This document shows, one piece after another, positions 8,262-17,405 of a DNA stretch of 55,369 nucleotides. This stretch comes from Polaromonas sp. (GTDB taxonomy: Bacteria > Pseudomonadota > Gammaproteobacteria > Burkholderiales > Burkholderiaceae_C). The DNA is taken from assembly GCA_028291985.1 (NCBI GenBank), contig JAQGNE010000024.1, positions 1 through 55,369 of the forward strand, in the 5' to 3' direction. The notes under the pieces are model-generated. The model worked only from the letters and a program-made list of their open reading frames with translations, was not told the origin of the DNA and ran no database searches. A program made the translations under genes and the position numbers. Positions within the stretch are counted from its first letter, which is position 1. Every line of letters begins with the position of its first letter.

Positions 8262-9163
8262 AATTCTCAGTGTTTCAGGTAAGCCGCAAGGGTGGCCGCG
8301 AAAAAAACGAAGACCGCATGGGCTACTGCTACACCCGGGAATCAGGTCTTTTTGTGCTGGCGGATGGCATGGGCGGGCATCCTGAGGGAGAGGTTGCGGC
8401 GCAGCTTGCCTTGCAAACAGTATCGGCGCTTTACCAAAAGGAGGCGCGTCCGCTGATTGAGGATACCCATGAATTCCTGTCAGCCGCGCTCATGGCTGCC
8501 CATCACCAGATCATTCGGTATGCCAGTGAAAAAGGCATGCTGGACACGCCAAGGACGACTTTTGTTGCGTGTGTTTTGCAAGGCGCTGGTGCCAGTTGGA
8601 TTCACTGCGGCGACTCGCGCCTGTATGTTGTGCGCAATGGCGAGTTGCTGACCCGAACCCGCGACCATTCCTATATCGAACAGCAAAATGCAGGCGTTAT
8701 CAAGCTTGAGCGAGTAAACCGCAACATCTTGTTTACCTGCCTGGGCTCGCCGTCAAAACCGCTGTTTGACATTGTGGGACCTGTCGTTCTGCAGCACGGG
8801 GACAAACTGCTGCTTTGCTCGGACGGCCTGTGGGGAAGTCTGAGCGATGACGAAATCGTCAGCCAGCTGGCCAGTAAAAGCGTCTCCGAAGCGGTGCCGG
8901 ATCTTGTCGAAAATGCGTTACGCGCGGGCGGTCCGCACAGCGACAACGTGACGATATTGGCGATGGAATGGGAGACGCCCGATGCGTTTGAGTCCACCCG
9001 AGGCATCACGACCGACAGCATCATGGACGGCGGCTTTGCATCGACGATCGAAGCAGCTGACTTTGACACGGTAGTGGACGAGCTGGATGAGGCTGCGATT
9101 GAACGATCGATTGCAGAAATCAACGAGGCCATACGCCGCTCGGCTGCCCGCAAGAGGATGTAG
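8258..9163 (+). CDS. PP2C-family protein phosphatase
   Basis: A 301-residue PPM/PP2C phosphatase. Metal-binding motifs are in place: the NEDR start, ADGMGGHPEG, IHCGDSRLYV, CSDGLWGSLSDDEIV and GGPHSDNVTI. It would remove phosphates placed by the adjacent kinase; the ATGA overlap with that gene supports a matched pair. The last 60 residues are an acidic, low-similarity tail after the catalytic domain. No signal peptide or membrane segment is seen. Confidence 0.9.
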   Translation: MKFSVFQVSRKGGREKNEDRMGYCYTRESGLFVLADGMGGHPEGEVAAQLALQTVSALYQKEARPLIEDTHEFLSAALMAAHHQIIRYASEKGMLDTPRTTFVACVLQGAGASWIHCGDSRLYVVRNGELLTRTRDHSYIEQQNAGVIKLERVNRNILFTCLGSPSKPLFDIVGPVVLQHGDKLLLCSDGLWGSLSDDEIVSQLASKSVSEAVPDLVENALRAGGPHSDNVTILAMEWETPDAFESTRGITTDSIMDGGFASTIEAADFDTVVDELDEAAIERSIAEINEAIRRSAARKRM

Positions 9164-9386
9164 CGCACGCAGATATGCGGTATTTTTGCCGAGGCGTCGG
9201 GTAGGCATTGACAGCGTGCTTTTCCGGCGACGCGGTCGCCTCGACCTTCCTCTTCTGGCATTTAGCGCTCTGCGCCAAACCGGTGGCTGTATCCTTGGCC
9301 GCATCCACGCATCCACCTACCCCATTCCGCCGCAGCGCATGTGCTTTTCCTGCGCTCAACGTTGACCACTCGAAAGTTCCACGCCC

Positions 9387-10112
9387 ATGATTCCATTTGC
9401 AAGAACCGGTGCGCGCGCTGTCGACAACCTTCGCACAGTGCGCATTACCCGTCACTACACCGTCCACGCAGAAGGTTCCGTGCTGATCGAGTTTGGCGGC
9501 ACAAAAGTGCTTTGCACCGCGTCGGTCGAAGAAAAAGTGCCCGGCCATAAGAGAGGCAGCGGTGAAGGCTGGGTGACGGCAGAGTACGGTATGCTGCCGC
9601 GTGCTACGCACACCCGCAGCGACCGTGAGGCCGCACGCGGCAAGCAAAGCGGCCGCACGCAGGAGATCCAGCGGCTGATCGGGCGCTCCCTGCGGTCGGT
9701 CTTCGATCTGAAAAAACTGGGCGAACGCACAATCTATATTGACTGCGATGTCATTCAGGCCGATGGCGGAACCCGCACGGCCAGCATCACAGGCGCTTTT
9801 GTGGCTGCCCAGGATGCGGTCAACCATCTCATCGCCTCCGGCAAGTTGCAGGAGTCGCCGATCCTCGACCAAGTGGCCGCTATTTCGGTGGGCATCGTGC
9901 AGGGTTGTGCGTTGCTGGACCTGGAATATGTGGAAGATGCGGCGTGCGACACCGACATGAACGTGGTGATGACCGGTGCCGGCCATTTTGTGGAGGTGCA
10001 GGGCACGGCTGAAGGCGCTGCCTTTTCAAGAGCCGAGGTGAACCGGTTGCTGGACCTGGCCGACAAGGGCATACGCGAGCTGATTGTGTTGCAACAGCGT
10101 TCGCTATCGTAA
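9387..10112 (+). CDS. rph: Ribonuclease PH
   Basis: A 241-residue phosphorolytic exoribonuclease that trims tRNA 3' ends. Hallmarks are [35 protein letters not shown], the Arg-rich [15 protein letters not shown], and the C-terminal [20 protein letters not shown] phosphate-binding region. Length is normal and the ATG is the obvious start. It precedes rdgB and hemW on the same strand, a common beta-proteobacterial order. Its stop codon lies inside a GCTATCG/CGATAGC palindrome. Confidence 0.96.
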   Translation: MIPFARTGARAVDNLRTVRITRHYTVHAEGSVLIEFGGTKVLCTASVEEKVPGHKRGSGEGWVTAEYGMLPRATHTRSDREAARGKQSGRTQEIQRLIGRSLRSVFDLKKLGERTIYIDCDVIQADGGTRTASITGAFVAAQDAVNHLIASGKLQESPILDQVAAISVGIVQGCALLDLEYVEDAACDTDMNVVMTGAGHFVEVQGTAEGAAFSRAEVNRLLDLADKGIRELIVLQQRSLS

Positions 10113-10145
10113 CGATAGCTAGAAACTGCTATATCTAAAGGGCTA
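10103..10145 (+). repeat. Interspersed GCTAT/ATAGC palindrome, rph-rdgB gap
   Basis: GCTATCG-TAA-CGATAGC is a perfect palindrome whose centre is the rph stop codon. It continues with CTGCTATATCTAAAGGGCT, matching the AAGGGCT end of the copies at 34083 and 46683. Confidence 0.5.
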
Positions 10146-10157
10146 GAGACCGATTTG

Positions 10158-10760
10158 ATGATGAAAATTGTATTGGCATCGAACAACCGGGGAAAGCTTG
10201 CCGAAATGCAGCTTATGTTCGCGCCGCTTGGCGTCGATTTGGTATGCCAGGCTGAACTCGGTATCAGCGAGGCAAACGAGCCTTTTCACACCTTTGTTGA
10301 AAATGCGCTGGCAAAGGCGCGTCATGCCAGCCTTGCCAGCGGCCTGCCGGCGATCGCGGATGACGCGGGCCTGTGCGTGGATGCATTCGGCGGGCAACCC
10401 GGCGTGGACACGGCTTTTTATGCGACCCGTTTCGGCTATGCCAAAAGCGACGACAACAATGTAAAAGCTCTGCTGGAGCAGATGACCGCTGTTGACAACC
10501 GGCGCGCTGCCCTGGTCAGCACGCTGGTCGCGGTACGTTCGGCCAATGATCCCGAACCGTTGATCGCATCTGGCCGCGTGGTCGGTGAAATCACCCGTGA
10601 GCCAGCCGGCACCAACGGCTTCGGCTTTGACCCCGTGATGTTTGTCCCAGCATTCGGACGCACATTTGCCGAGCTTCCGGTTGATGTCAAGAATGCCAAC
10701 AGCCACCGCGGCCTGGCGGCCCGGCAGATGATCGCCCTCATCAGGGAGCGCTGGCTCTAG
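10158..10760 (+). CDS. rdgB: XTP/dITP diphosphatase (non-canonical purine NTPase)
   Basis: A HAM1/RdgB-family protein of about 200 residues that hydrolyses dITP, XTP and similar nucleotides to keep them out of DNA and RNA. Motifs: IVLASNNRGKLAEM at the N-terminus, ENALAKARHA, IADDAGLCVDAF, GFGFDPVMFVP, and SHRGLAARQ at the end. Two tandem ATGs (10158, 10161) are both usable; I see no strong Shine-Dalgarno. It follows rph and precedes hemW with a 16-base gap. Confidence 0.95.
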   Translation: MMKIVLASNNRGKLAEMQLMFAPLGVDLVCQAELGISEANEPFHTFVENALAKARHASLASGLPAIADDAGLCVDAFGGQPGVDTAFYATRFGYAKSDDNNVKALLEQMTAVDNRRAALVSTLVAVRSANDPEPLIASGRVVGEITREPAGTNGFGFDPVMFVPAFGRTFAELPVDVKNANSHRGLAARQMIALIRERWL

Positions 10761-10776
10761 CCAGCGTTGCCATCCC

Positions 10777-11958
10777 ATGCCACAGGATATTCAGCATTAC
10801 ATGCGTAGCGGCACGCTGCAACTGGGGAGCTTGCCGCCCTTGTCCTTGTATGTGCACCTGCCGTGGTGCCTGAAAAAGTGCCCTTACTGCGACTTCAATT
10901 CCCATGAAGTCGGGGCTGACATGCCTGAGCAGGCGTATATCGATGCGCTGATCGCTGACCTTGAGTCTTCTTTGCCCCTGATCTGGGGCCGCACCGTGCA
11001 CAGCGTCTTCATCGGCGGCGGAACGCCAAGCCTTTTTTCGCCCCAGGCCATCGACCGCCTGCTCGGGGATATTCGGGCACGCCTGCGGCTGGAGCCCGAC
11101 TGCGAAATCACCCTTGAGGCAAACCCTGGCACCTTTGAAAAGAACCGGTTTCGGGCTTTTCGTAGTGCCGGTGTGACACGCCTATCGGTCGGTGTGCAAA
11201 GCTTTGACAACAATCATCTGAAAGCGCTCGGTCGGGTGCATGACAGCGCGCAGGCTATCGCAGCGGTTGAAGAAGCAGCGCAGGCTTTCGACACCTTCAA
11301 CCTGGACATCATGTATGGGCTACCAGGGCAAACACTTGAAAACCTGGAGCAGGATATGGCGCAGGCGCTGGCATTGAACCCGCCACATATTTCGATATAT
11401 CACCTGACCATCGAGCCCAATACCTTTTTTGCCAAGTTTCCGCCGGTGATTCCGGAGGAAGATGCCGCCTATGCCATGCTCGACAAGATCACCGAGATGA
11501 CCGGCGCAGCAGGGCTGGATCGCTATGAAGTCTCAGCCTATGCCAAACCCGGTCACCGCTGTTTTCACAATCTCAACTACTGGCAGTTTGGCGACTATCT
11601 GGGCATCGGGGCCGGTGCACACAGCAAGCTCAGTTTTGCGCACCGCGTGGTTCGTCAGGTTCGCTACCGCGAACCCAGGCTGTACATGGAGCATGCATCA
11701 ACGCGGCATGCAGTAGCGCAGGAAACAGAAGTCGGTCGGGCTGACTTGCCTTTTGAATTCATGCTCAATGCACTGCGGCTCAAGGATGGCTTTTTGTTGC
11801 AGGACTTCACCGATAAGACAGGATTACCGGTGACTGCCCTGCAAAAGGGCTTGCAGGCTGCAGAGGCCAAAGGGCTGCTTGAGCGTGACTTTTCTCATGT
11901 CAGGCCAACCGAACGTGGCTTTGACTTTCTCAACGACCTGCAAGCCCTGTTTTTGTAA
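10777..11958 (+). CDS. hemW: Radical SAM heme chaperone HemW
   Basis: A 393-residue protein with the HemW-type radical SAM cluster CLKKCPYCDFNSH (Cx3Cx2C), the SAM-binding GGGTPSLF, EANPGTF, and a C-terminal HemW domain with GFLLQDFTDKTG. It lacks the extra features of oxygen-independent coproporphyrinogen oxidase HemN, so the heme-chaperone role is the better call. It ends the rph-rdgB-hemW run on the plus strand. Confidence 0.93.
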   Translation: MPQDIQHYMRSGTLQLGSLPPLSLYVHLPWCLKKCPYCDFNSHEVGADMPEQAYIDALIADLESSLPLIWGRTVHSVFIGGGTPSLFSPQAIDRLLGDIRARLRLEPDCEITLEANPGTFEKNRFRAFRSAGVTRLSVGVQSFDNNHLKALGRVHDSAQAIAAVEEAAQAFDTFNLDIMYGLPGQTLENLEQDMAQALALNPPHISIYHLTIEPNTFFAKFPPVIPEEDAAYAMLDKITEMTGAAGLDRYEVSAYAKPGHRCFHNLNYWQFGDYLGIGAGAHSKLSFAHRVVRQVRYREPRLYMEHASTRHAVAQETEVGRADLPFEFMLNALRLKDGFLLQDFTDKTGLPVTALQKGLQAAEAKGLLERDFSHVRPTERGFDFLNDLQALFL

Positions 11959-11989
11959 CCAGCCTTTGCGCTTGTCTTAAGCTCGTTAT

Positions 11990-12208
11990 ATGGAAACCTC
12001 GCATATTGTTTTGCTGATTGTCAGCGCATCAGTCAGCTTTGGGCTCGGCCGGGCCGTTGTCCACTTTCGCAACAAGGCCCGTGACAGGAAGGCGAAGGAG
12101 CGCGAAGCTGCTGCTTTGCGTGATCGCCCCCCAGAGGTCGCGTCCAAAAACAAAAGCAAGCGTAAACGCCAGCTCACGCAGCAGGCCAGACATGCTGACC
12201 AGCCCTGA
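11990..12208 (+). CDS. Small single-pass membrane protein, hypothetical
   Basis: A 72-residue protein with one N-terminal hydrophobic segment (about residues 6-24, HIVLLIVSASVSFGLGRAV) followed by a strongly basic tail rich in Lys and Arg (KNKSKRKRQ). It sits 31 bases after hemW on the same strand and may be its last operon member. No family is recognised and the ribosome-binding site is weak; expression is plausible but unproven. Confidence 0.45.
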   Translation: METSHIVLLIVSASVSFGLGRAVVHFRNKARDRKAKEREAAALRDRPPEVASKNKSKRKRQLTQQARHADQP

Positions 12209-12260
12209 AGACTGCGTGATTGGCCGCCACGTACCGGTTGGGCCGTGCGCAGCTTGCAGC

Positions 12261-13106
12261 CTACGCAGCGGCCAGCGTCCGTTGCTGCGCCCGGGCGAGC
12301 AGCTTGCGGTACAGCGAAAAAAGCTTTCGCTCCCAGGGCGTGCGATTCGGCTTGATCGCGCCAAGTGCGTGCTTGAAGACCGCACGCGCCATCCAGGGCT
12401 TGTGCCGCCCGACAAAATGCACAACCTTGATCTGCTTGCCGCCAGTGAGATCGGTTTTGTGCTGCGGATACTTCAACACGTATTTATGCCTGTCGATATA
12501 GGTGTCGGCATGGTAGTGAAACACGTTGTAGCCATCATCCAGGTGCAAGGCCGGTTGTGCAGGCCAGCTGGCATAAAACTCGTTCAATAAATCCTGATCG
12601 CCAATCTCGGTCCTGCCCGCCTGACGGGCTCTTTCAAGCGCGGGCTGGATCAGCTTTCCGACTTTTTCCGGCAGGCTAGCCTCGGGCTCTATCACCATCA
12701 GCCCCGAGTTAAGACCTGTCCAGTCGCTGTGCACCAGTCGGCCTGCGGCAACTGCCGACATGTGCGGCTTGTCAAAAAGCTCATCGATATTGCCCATCAC
12801 CATCATGTCGCTGTCCAGGTAAACCAGCTTCTCAAACTCTGCCAGTCCCAGCAGGTGAAGCTTGTCAAAGGTGTGGGTCCAGTGGTGACCCTTCTGCGCC
12901 GGCAGCTGGGGAAACAGTGCGATATCCGGCAGGCGAAGCGAATGCAGTCCATGCTGGCGCAGATCCGCTTCCATCCGGGAGGGCATTCCAGCTGATAAGG
13001 CTACCCTGAGGGGATATGCTGCCCCTGCATCGTGCAGTGACCGTGCAAGACCGATCACACCGGGCAGATAACTGAGGGTGCTAAGCAAGGTGATGTAGGC
13101 TTTCAT
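12261..13106 (-). CDS. GT8-family glycosyltransferase
   Basis: A 281-residue glycosyltransferase of the glycogenin/galactinol-synthase type. MKAYITLLS at the N-terminus, the metal-binding DXD in VYLDSDMMVM, GLNSGLMVIEP, DQDLLNEFY and the C-terminal VVHFVGRHKPW are all characteristic. The acceptor cannot be read from the sequence; candidates are a surface polysaccharide or a storage glucan. There is no signal peptide. It converges on the small membrane gene ending at 12208. Confidence 0.85.
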   Translation of the reverse strand: MKAYITLLSTLSYLPGVIGLARSLHDAGAAYPLRVALSAGMPSRMEADLRQHGLHSLRLPDIALFPQLPAQKGHHWTHTFDKLHLLGLAEFEKLVYLDSDMMVMGNIDELFDKPHMSAVAAGRLVHSDWTGLNSGLMVIEPEASLPEKVGKLIQPALERARQAGRTEIGDQDLLNEFYASWPAQPALHLDDGYNVFHYHADTYIDRHKYVLKYPQHKTDLTGGKQIKVVHFVGRHKPWMARAVFKHALGAIKPNRTPWERKLFSLYRKLLARAQQRTLAAA

Positions 13107-13355
13107 GGCGGCAGTGTCGGCTGTCTTGAGTTCATGGCATCGGAAGGTTCGCAGAGTTCAAAAAGCCCAAAGGGTGCGGCGATTGAAAATCCGCGCGTAT
13201 TTGCAGCCTACTACGGTATTGAGGTTGATCTGTAGGAAGCCATGCAAACCTGCGCGTCGCTATGCCCCCAGTGCAATGGTGTTCATGTGCACAGAGATGA
13301 TTCACGGGACTCGTGCGTTCCTGTACTTGGGCGTTGCGGTTAAACTATGCGCCGT

Positions 13356-13445
13356 GGAAGCGTGGCAGAGCGGTTGAATGCAGCAGTCTTGAAAACTGCC
13401 GAGGATGCGAGTCCTCCGTGAGTTCGAATCTCACCGCTTCCGCCA
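13356..13445 (+). tRNA. tRNA-Ser (anticodon TGA)
   Basis: A 90-base class II tRNA: acceptor GGAAGCG/CGCTTCC, anticodon loop CTTGAAA within GCAGT/ACTGC, a long variable arm (CGAGGATGCGAGTCCTCCG), T-arm GTTCGAATC, and an encoded CCA. TAAACT at 13341-13346 is a possible -10 box. A terminator follows. Confidence 0.95.
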
Positions 13446-13454
13446 GAAATACAA

Positions 13455-13485
13455 CCCCAAGCAGATTTTTTGCTTGGGGTTTTTC
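13455..13485 (+). terminator. Terminator after tRNA-Ser
   Basis: Nine-base arms CCCCAAGCA / TGCTTGGGG around a GATTTTT loop, followed by TTTTTC. Confidence 0.85.
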
Positions 13486-13647
13486 TTTGCCTGCCCGAAC
13501 GGGCAATCGCCTGTGCGCTGACAGGTCACGCAGCCATCACGCTAAGTGTCGCTACCAAATACTGCAGATTTATGGCCAGATTTCTGACATAAATCAGGCG
13601 CCGGTCACGTGAAATTTGGTGTTCCATCACTATCAGCGGAGAAGACG

Positions 13648-13842
13648 ATGTCAGCCACCTTGTCAACAGGCGCATTTGCCCGTGAAGCAGTCGCCAATGA
13701 ATTCATCAATATCAATGAACAATCATCCGTTGGCTACTGGTTAACCACCCTGGAGTGCAGCGAATACGAGCTTCGTATGGCGGTCGCAGAGGTGGGCGCG
13801 GTTGCCCGTGATGTGGGCATTGAACTGGGTAAAGCGGTGTGA
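13648..13842 (+). CDS. DUF3606 domain protein
   Basis: A 64-residue protein. The pattern FININEQSSVGYWLTTLECSEYELRMAVAEVG fits DUF3606 (IN...YW...C/S..EL..AV..VG), a small domain of unknown function frequent in proteobacteria. I chose the ATG at 13648 because GGAGAAG lies just ahead of it; an upstream in-frame ATG at 13609 has no such site. It overlaps the next gene by a GTGTGA junction. Confidence 0.7.
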   Translation: MSATLSTGAFAREAVANEFININEQSSVGYWLTTLECSEYELRMAVAEVGAVARDVGIELGKAV

Positions 13843-14093
13843 CCGCGCTGTTGCCGGCTCCTGGGGGACCGCTTTTCGTGGCGGTCAGCGAGCCATCGCC
13901 GGGACTCTATGTCTGGGATATCACCCAACTGTCGATCCATGAGGGTGCTTTTAAATGCATCGGCAGTTCAGACCATCCTTATCCCACGCATGATGCAGCA
14001 TTGACCGTGGGAGTTGCGTGCCTCAAGGCCTATGAAGCTGAAGCCCAGTCTTTTTATGGCAAGCAAATGGCTTCGTCCGAGGTCTGTCAGTAA
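13839..14093 (+). CDS. Hypothetical protein coupled to the DUF3606 gene
   Basis: An 84-residue protein with a GTG start embedded in the stop of the DUF3606 gene, implying translational coupling. The translation (FVAVSEPSPGLYVWDITQLS, then ALTVGVACLKAYEAEAQ) looks like a compact beta-rich plus helix domain, but I recognise no family. No membrane segment or signal is present. Confidence 0.5.
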   Translation: MTALLPAPGGPLFVAVSEPSPGLYVWDITQLSIHEGAFKCIGSSDHPYPTHDAALTVGVACLKAYEAEAQSFYGKQMASSEVCQ

Positions 14094-14125
14094 GCCGACT
14101 GCAGCACGATGCTCCGGCCCGCGAA

Positions 14126-14869
14126 TCAATCCTGAGGTGACGCAAGCCGGCGAATTTGACCCACTCGCCGGTTGACAACCGGAGCAGCGAGCATCCATTT
14201 GGCACGGGTCAGCCAGCCCAGCTGAAACTCTTCGTTAGTCTTGTCCGAGTAGAAGAGTTCAGGGTCATGGGCAACGCCAAGATCCCTGAGCGGCAGACTC
14301 GGCGGGTCTTCATCGCAATACTGCGAATAGGCCGGATGACAGCCATCCCAGTCGCGCAGTGCGTCAACATGAACGCCCAGGCCGAGAGTCTCATGACGTT
14401 CCTTGAGCAGTGACAGGGCGCGTTTTTCAAAGGGCTCGTCCGGCACATAGGTATCGGTCTGTACCCACCGTCCCTTGAGAAATACCTCGCCTATCGCGTG
14501 TGCAATCTGACCCTGCGGAATGTCAATGATTCCTTTTAAAAAGTTGCTGGACAGCAGAACAAAGCGCAGCCGGGCCGGAACCCCCACAGACCGCAACATC
14601 GCCACAAAAAGCGTTCCTTTCGTGTGGCAATCCCCGCGTCCGGTTCTCAGCACCACAGCGGCAGGCACATGGTCAAAGGCGGCGACACAGCCAAATGGCA
14701 ACGATTTCACAAAGTCATGAACAACCACCGCTTTTTGCGCGTCTCCTGTCGCCAGTTGCGTCACCCGCATGGCGCAAATCCTCAGCTTGGGATCGTCAAG
14801 GTCCAGCAAACGAGTAGCACCCAGCCATTGGGCCGGGTCATCCGTCTGCGTGGAATCAATGTTGACCAT
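14126..14869 (-). CDS. Transglutaminase-like cysteine protease-fold protein
   Basis: A 247-residue protein with the transglutaminase-core pattern. The catalytic Cys lies in TGRGDCHTKGTLFVAMLRSVGVPAR, the His in GQIAHAIGEVFLKGRWVQTDTY, and the Asp/Asp-like residue follows in the same strand. Bacterial members are usually peptidases or peptide-crosslinking enzymes. It starts at the stop of the upstream DUF4399 gene (TGATG overlap), so the two are coupled. No signal peptide is seen, so it is probably cytoplasmic unlike its exported partner. Confidence 0.8.
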   Translation of the reverse strand: MVNIDSTQTDDPAQWLGATRLLDLDDPKLRICAMRVTQLATGDAQKAVVVHDFVKSLPFGCVAAFDHVPAAVVLRTGRGDCHTKGTLFVAMLRSVGVPARLRFVLLSSNFLKGIIDIPQGQIAHAIGEVFLKGRWVQTDTYVPDEPFEKRALSLLKERHETLGLGVHVDALRDWDGCHPAYSQYCDEDPPSLPLRDLGVAHDPELFYSDKTNEEFQLGWLTRAKWMLAAPVVNRRVGQIRRLASPQD

Positions 14870-15744
14870 CAGCGTTGCTGGACTTTCTGCGCAGCTTGGT
14901 AAGCCGCTGGAGTGACAGCCATGGGTGCGGTTGCGCTAGTGACGTTGAGCGTTAAAGGCTCGGGCAACGTTGCCATCGGTTTGCCCGAAACATTATTGAC
15001 CAGCTCCAGCCGAAGGTTGTAGTTGCCGTTTGGCGGGTTAAGCCATGACTCGGTCTGACCGCCTGTGAAGTCGATGGATTCAGTCTTGTAGCCAGCCCGT
15101 CCCATGATCAGACGGAAATGGCCGGTGTCCGGGACCTTTGCGCTCTGGTCCGAGATGTTGAAGTTGCTCGCATGAAACTGCAGCCGGAACGGCGGGCGGA
15201 TATTTTCGCGGTTGCTTACGCCCAGAATTTCTATGCGTGGCGGACCCTGCACGCTGTCCGGAGTGATGGATTTGTTCTGCTTGCTCACGGTAATCTTCAA
15301 GGGCTTGCTGTAGACAAAGTACGGAATGTGTCCCTTGTCGGCGAGTACCAGGCGTAGGTCGTAAGTGCCAGGCGGCATGTTCACCACCATCTCCATCTGG
15401 CCTTTGCCGAAGTGTATGTACTGGTCGGTGAAGGGTAGCGGCTTCTTGAAGTCGAGAGGCAAGTCCTGGTTGATCAGCAGGTGATGATGACCTGCTCTTC
15501 CTGCCGCTTTGCCTGCTGGCACCAGCCCTCGCATGGACAGCCCGAAACGCGCTACGAACGGCGTTTCCTTGATGTCGCCATCCTTGAGGTTGACGAAGTA
15601 GGTGGCCGGCTGGTTGTTCGGGACCGGCATTACCCACGGATGCTGCGGAATATCGGAAATCGACGGTGCAGGTGTCTGTGCGTGCAGCCATCCGGCGGCT
15701 GAGAGTATCAAGCCCCCTGTAAGTAATAAAAAAATTCTCATCAC
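14869..15744 (-). CDS. Exported protein with two DUF4399-like domains
   Basis: A 291-residue protein with a clear signal peptide (about residues 1-22, ending WLHA|Q). The first domain carries the DUF4399 pattern GLVPAG...GHHHLLIN...QYIHFGKGQMEMVVNMPPGTYDLRLVLADKGH, which contains many His residues and could bind metal. A second related beta domain (GHFRLIMGRAGY ... PPNGNYNLRLELVN) follows. It is predicted periplasmic. It is coupled to the transglutaminase-like gene; I know of no established role for the pair. Confidence 0.75.
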   Translation of the reverse strand: MMRIFLLLTGGLILSAAGWLHAQTPAPSISDIPQHPWVMPVPNNQPATYFVNLKDGDIKETPFVARFGLSMRGLVPAGKAAGRAGHHHLLINQDLPLDFKKPLPFTDQYIHFGKGQMEMVVNMPPGTYDLRLVLADKGHIPYFVYSKPLKITVSKQNKSITPDSVQGPPRIEILGVSNRENIRPPFRLQFHASNFNISDQSAKVPDTGHFRLIMGRAGYKTESIDFTGGQTESWLNPPNGNYNLRLELVNNVSGKPMATLPEPLTLNVTSATAPMAVTPAAYQAAQKVQQR

Positions 15745-15948
15745 GAAGTTGCCTCTGCGCCAATACCTCTTCGCAGCGACATGCGCGACCGCAGGCTCGA
15801 CCAGCGCCAGATTCTATGAACAATCGGATACCCGTGAGTACATCGGGTTACTACATCAATCCCGATACATGAACGATGAGTTGATAGCTGTAACGGCATC
15901 GGGCGCTGGCGCAACGGCTCGCGTTTGTGTAGACCGACCCGTTGAGCC

Positions 15949-16614
15949 TCAGGCCGTGCTTGCAGGTGCCAGCATTCCCTTGGTCTCGATAAAGGCAATC
16001 ACGTGACTCAAACCTGCCAGTGTTCTCAGGTTGGTCATCACAAAGGGCTTCAGGCCCCTGACGGTAGTACGCATTCGTATCGTGTCGTTCTTCATCACGT
16101 CAAGATCAGCGCCAACATAGGGCGCGAGGTCTGTCTTGTTGATGACGAACAAGTCGCTTTTCGTGATGCCTGGGCCGCCCTTGCGCGGAATTTTCTCGCC
16201 GGCTGCGACGTCGATGACATAGATCGTCAGGTCACTCAGCTCGGGGCTGAAAGTGGCTGCCAGGTTGTCTCCACCCGACTCGATGAACACAATGTCTGCC
16301 TCGGGGAAATCAGCCAGCATGCGGTCAATGGCCTCCAGGTTGATGGAGGCATCCTCGCGAATCGCGGTGTGCGGGCACCCACCGGTTTCAACGCCCATGA
16401 TGCGTTCGGCCGCCAGGGCGCCGCTTGCCGTCAACAGCCGCTGGTCTTCCTTGGTGTAAATGTCATTGGTAATCGCGACAAGGTCGTACTTGTCCTTCAT
16501 CGCCTTGCACAGCATTTCAAGCAGCGTGGTTTTACCGGAACCTACCGGCCCGCCTATGCCTACCCGCAGTGGCGGCAGTTTCTTGGTGCGGTTGGGTATG
16601 TGATGCATGCTCAT
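15949..16614 (-). CDS. ureG: Urease accessory GTPase UreG
   Basis: A 221-residue SIMIBI-class GTPase that drives nickel delivery to urease. The P-loop GPVGSGKTT is at 22-30, the nickel-binding Cys-Pro-His motif at 80-82 ([15 protein letters not shown]), the ESGGDNL switch and the G-specificity motif NKTDL are intact. It is the last gene of the minus-strand urease operon, about 70 bases after ureF. Confidence 0.97.
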   Translation of the reverse strand: MSMHHIPNRTKKLPPLRVGIGGPVGSGKTTLLEMLCKAMKDKYDLVAITNDIYTKEDQRLLTASGALAAERIMGVETGGCPHTAIREDASINLEAIDRMLADFPEADIVFIESGGDNLAATFSPELSDLTIYVIDVAAGEKIPRKGGPGITKSDLFVINKTDLAPYVGADLDVMKNDTIRMRTTVRGLKPFVMTNLRTLAGLSHVIAFIETKGMLAPASTA

Positions 16615-16683
16615 AAATGAAGCCGGGGGGTGCGCCGGTTGTAGGGTGTTGGTGGTATTGGGCGTGGCTGCCTGGCGCTCGCC

Positions 16684-17397
16684 TCACGAGCGAAAAAGCC
16701 GCGAATACTGGGTCTCATGCTGGGCCGACAAAATCGCCAGCATGGGCGAGAACGCCTGTCGTTCGTCATCATGCACGGCCATGGCAGCATCCACTGCCTC
16801 AGGAATGGCGCGGCCCAGGCGGGCCAGGATGCGCTGGCCGGCGCTTTGCCCGAGTGGCACCGACTTGATGGCAGCCTGCATCATGTTTTCGGCCCAGCCG
16901 AAGGCATAGGCAACCAGGCAGTCCGGCACGCTGGCTGCGGTTTGTGATGCGGCCAGCGCAAAGGAGATCGGGTAGGTGGGCGGCAGCGCAGCGCAGGTCC
17001 TGATGTGTAGAGCCGTGACGGCATCTTGGGCGCCTTCATGGTTTCGCAGCCAGTCCAGCAGCGAGCGGCCCATCTGCTCGGCCTGGGCACGCAGCTCGCT
17101 GGTTTCGCGGGTTTGCAAGACCCAGTCGTTAAGTTTCCTGATGCGTGCGGTATCTGCAGCCCGCCAGGCAGGAATGGCCTGCGCAATCACCGGCAGATCG
17201 CCACGTGCGAGGCTGAGCCGGAGCTGATCTCCCAGCCAGTCGGATGCTATGCTTTCTGTAGCTACCCCTGCCCGTTCCACCGCGACCTCAAGCCCCTCGG
17301 AGTATGAAAATCCGCCGATGGGCAAGGCCGGTGACGCCAGCCACATCAGCTGGATCAGGCTGGCTGGGGAAAGCGCGACCGGCTCTTTGACAGGCAT
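16684..17397 (-). CDS. ureF: Urease accessory protein UreF
   Basis: A 237-residue Ure[22 protein letters not shown] at the N-terminus and [23 protein letters not shown] near the C-terminus are diagnostic. UreF bridges UreD and UreG in the activation complex; since no ureD is visible in this operon, its partner must be encoded elsewhere. It lies nine bases after ureE. Confidence 0.95.
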   Translation of the reverse strand: MPVKEPVALSPASLIQLMWLASPALPIGGFSYSEGLEVAVERAGVATESIASDWLGDQLRLSLARGDLPVIAQAIPAWRAADTARIRKLNDWVLQTRETSELRAQAEQMGRSLLDWLRNHEGAQDAVTALHIRTCAALPPTYPISFALAASQTAASVPDCLVAYAFGWAENMMQAAIKSVPLGQSAGQRILARLGRAIPEAVDAAMAVHDDERQAFSPMLAILSAQHETQYSRLFRS

Positions 17398-17405
17398 GTG
17401 CAGCG

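Noticed and set aside
13134..13235. 33-codon plus-strand frame (MASEGSQSSKSPKG...) between the glycosyltransferase gene and tRNA-Ser
   Set aside because: Protein-like but very short, with no ribosome-binding site and no family; not enough to call a gene.
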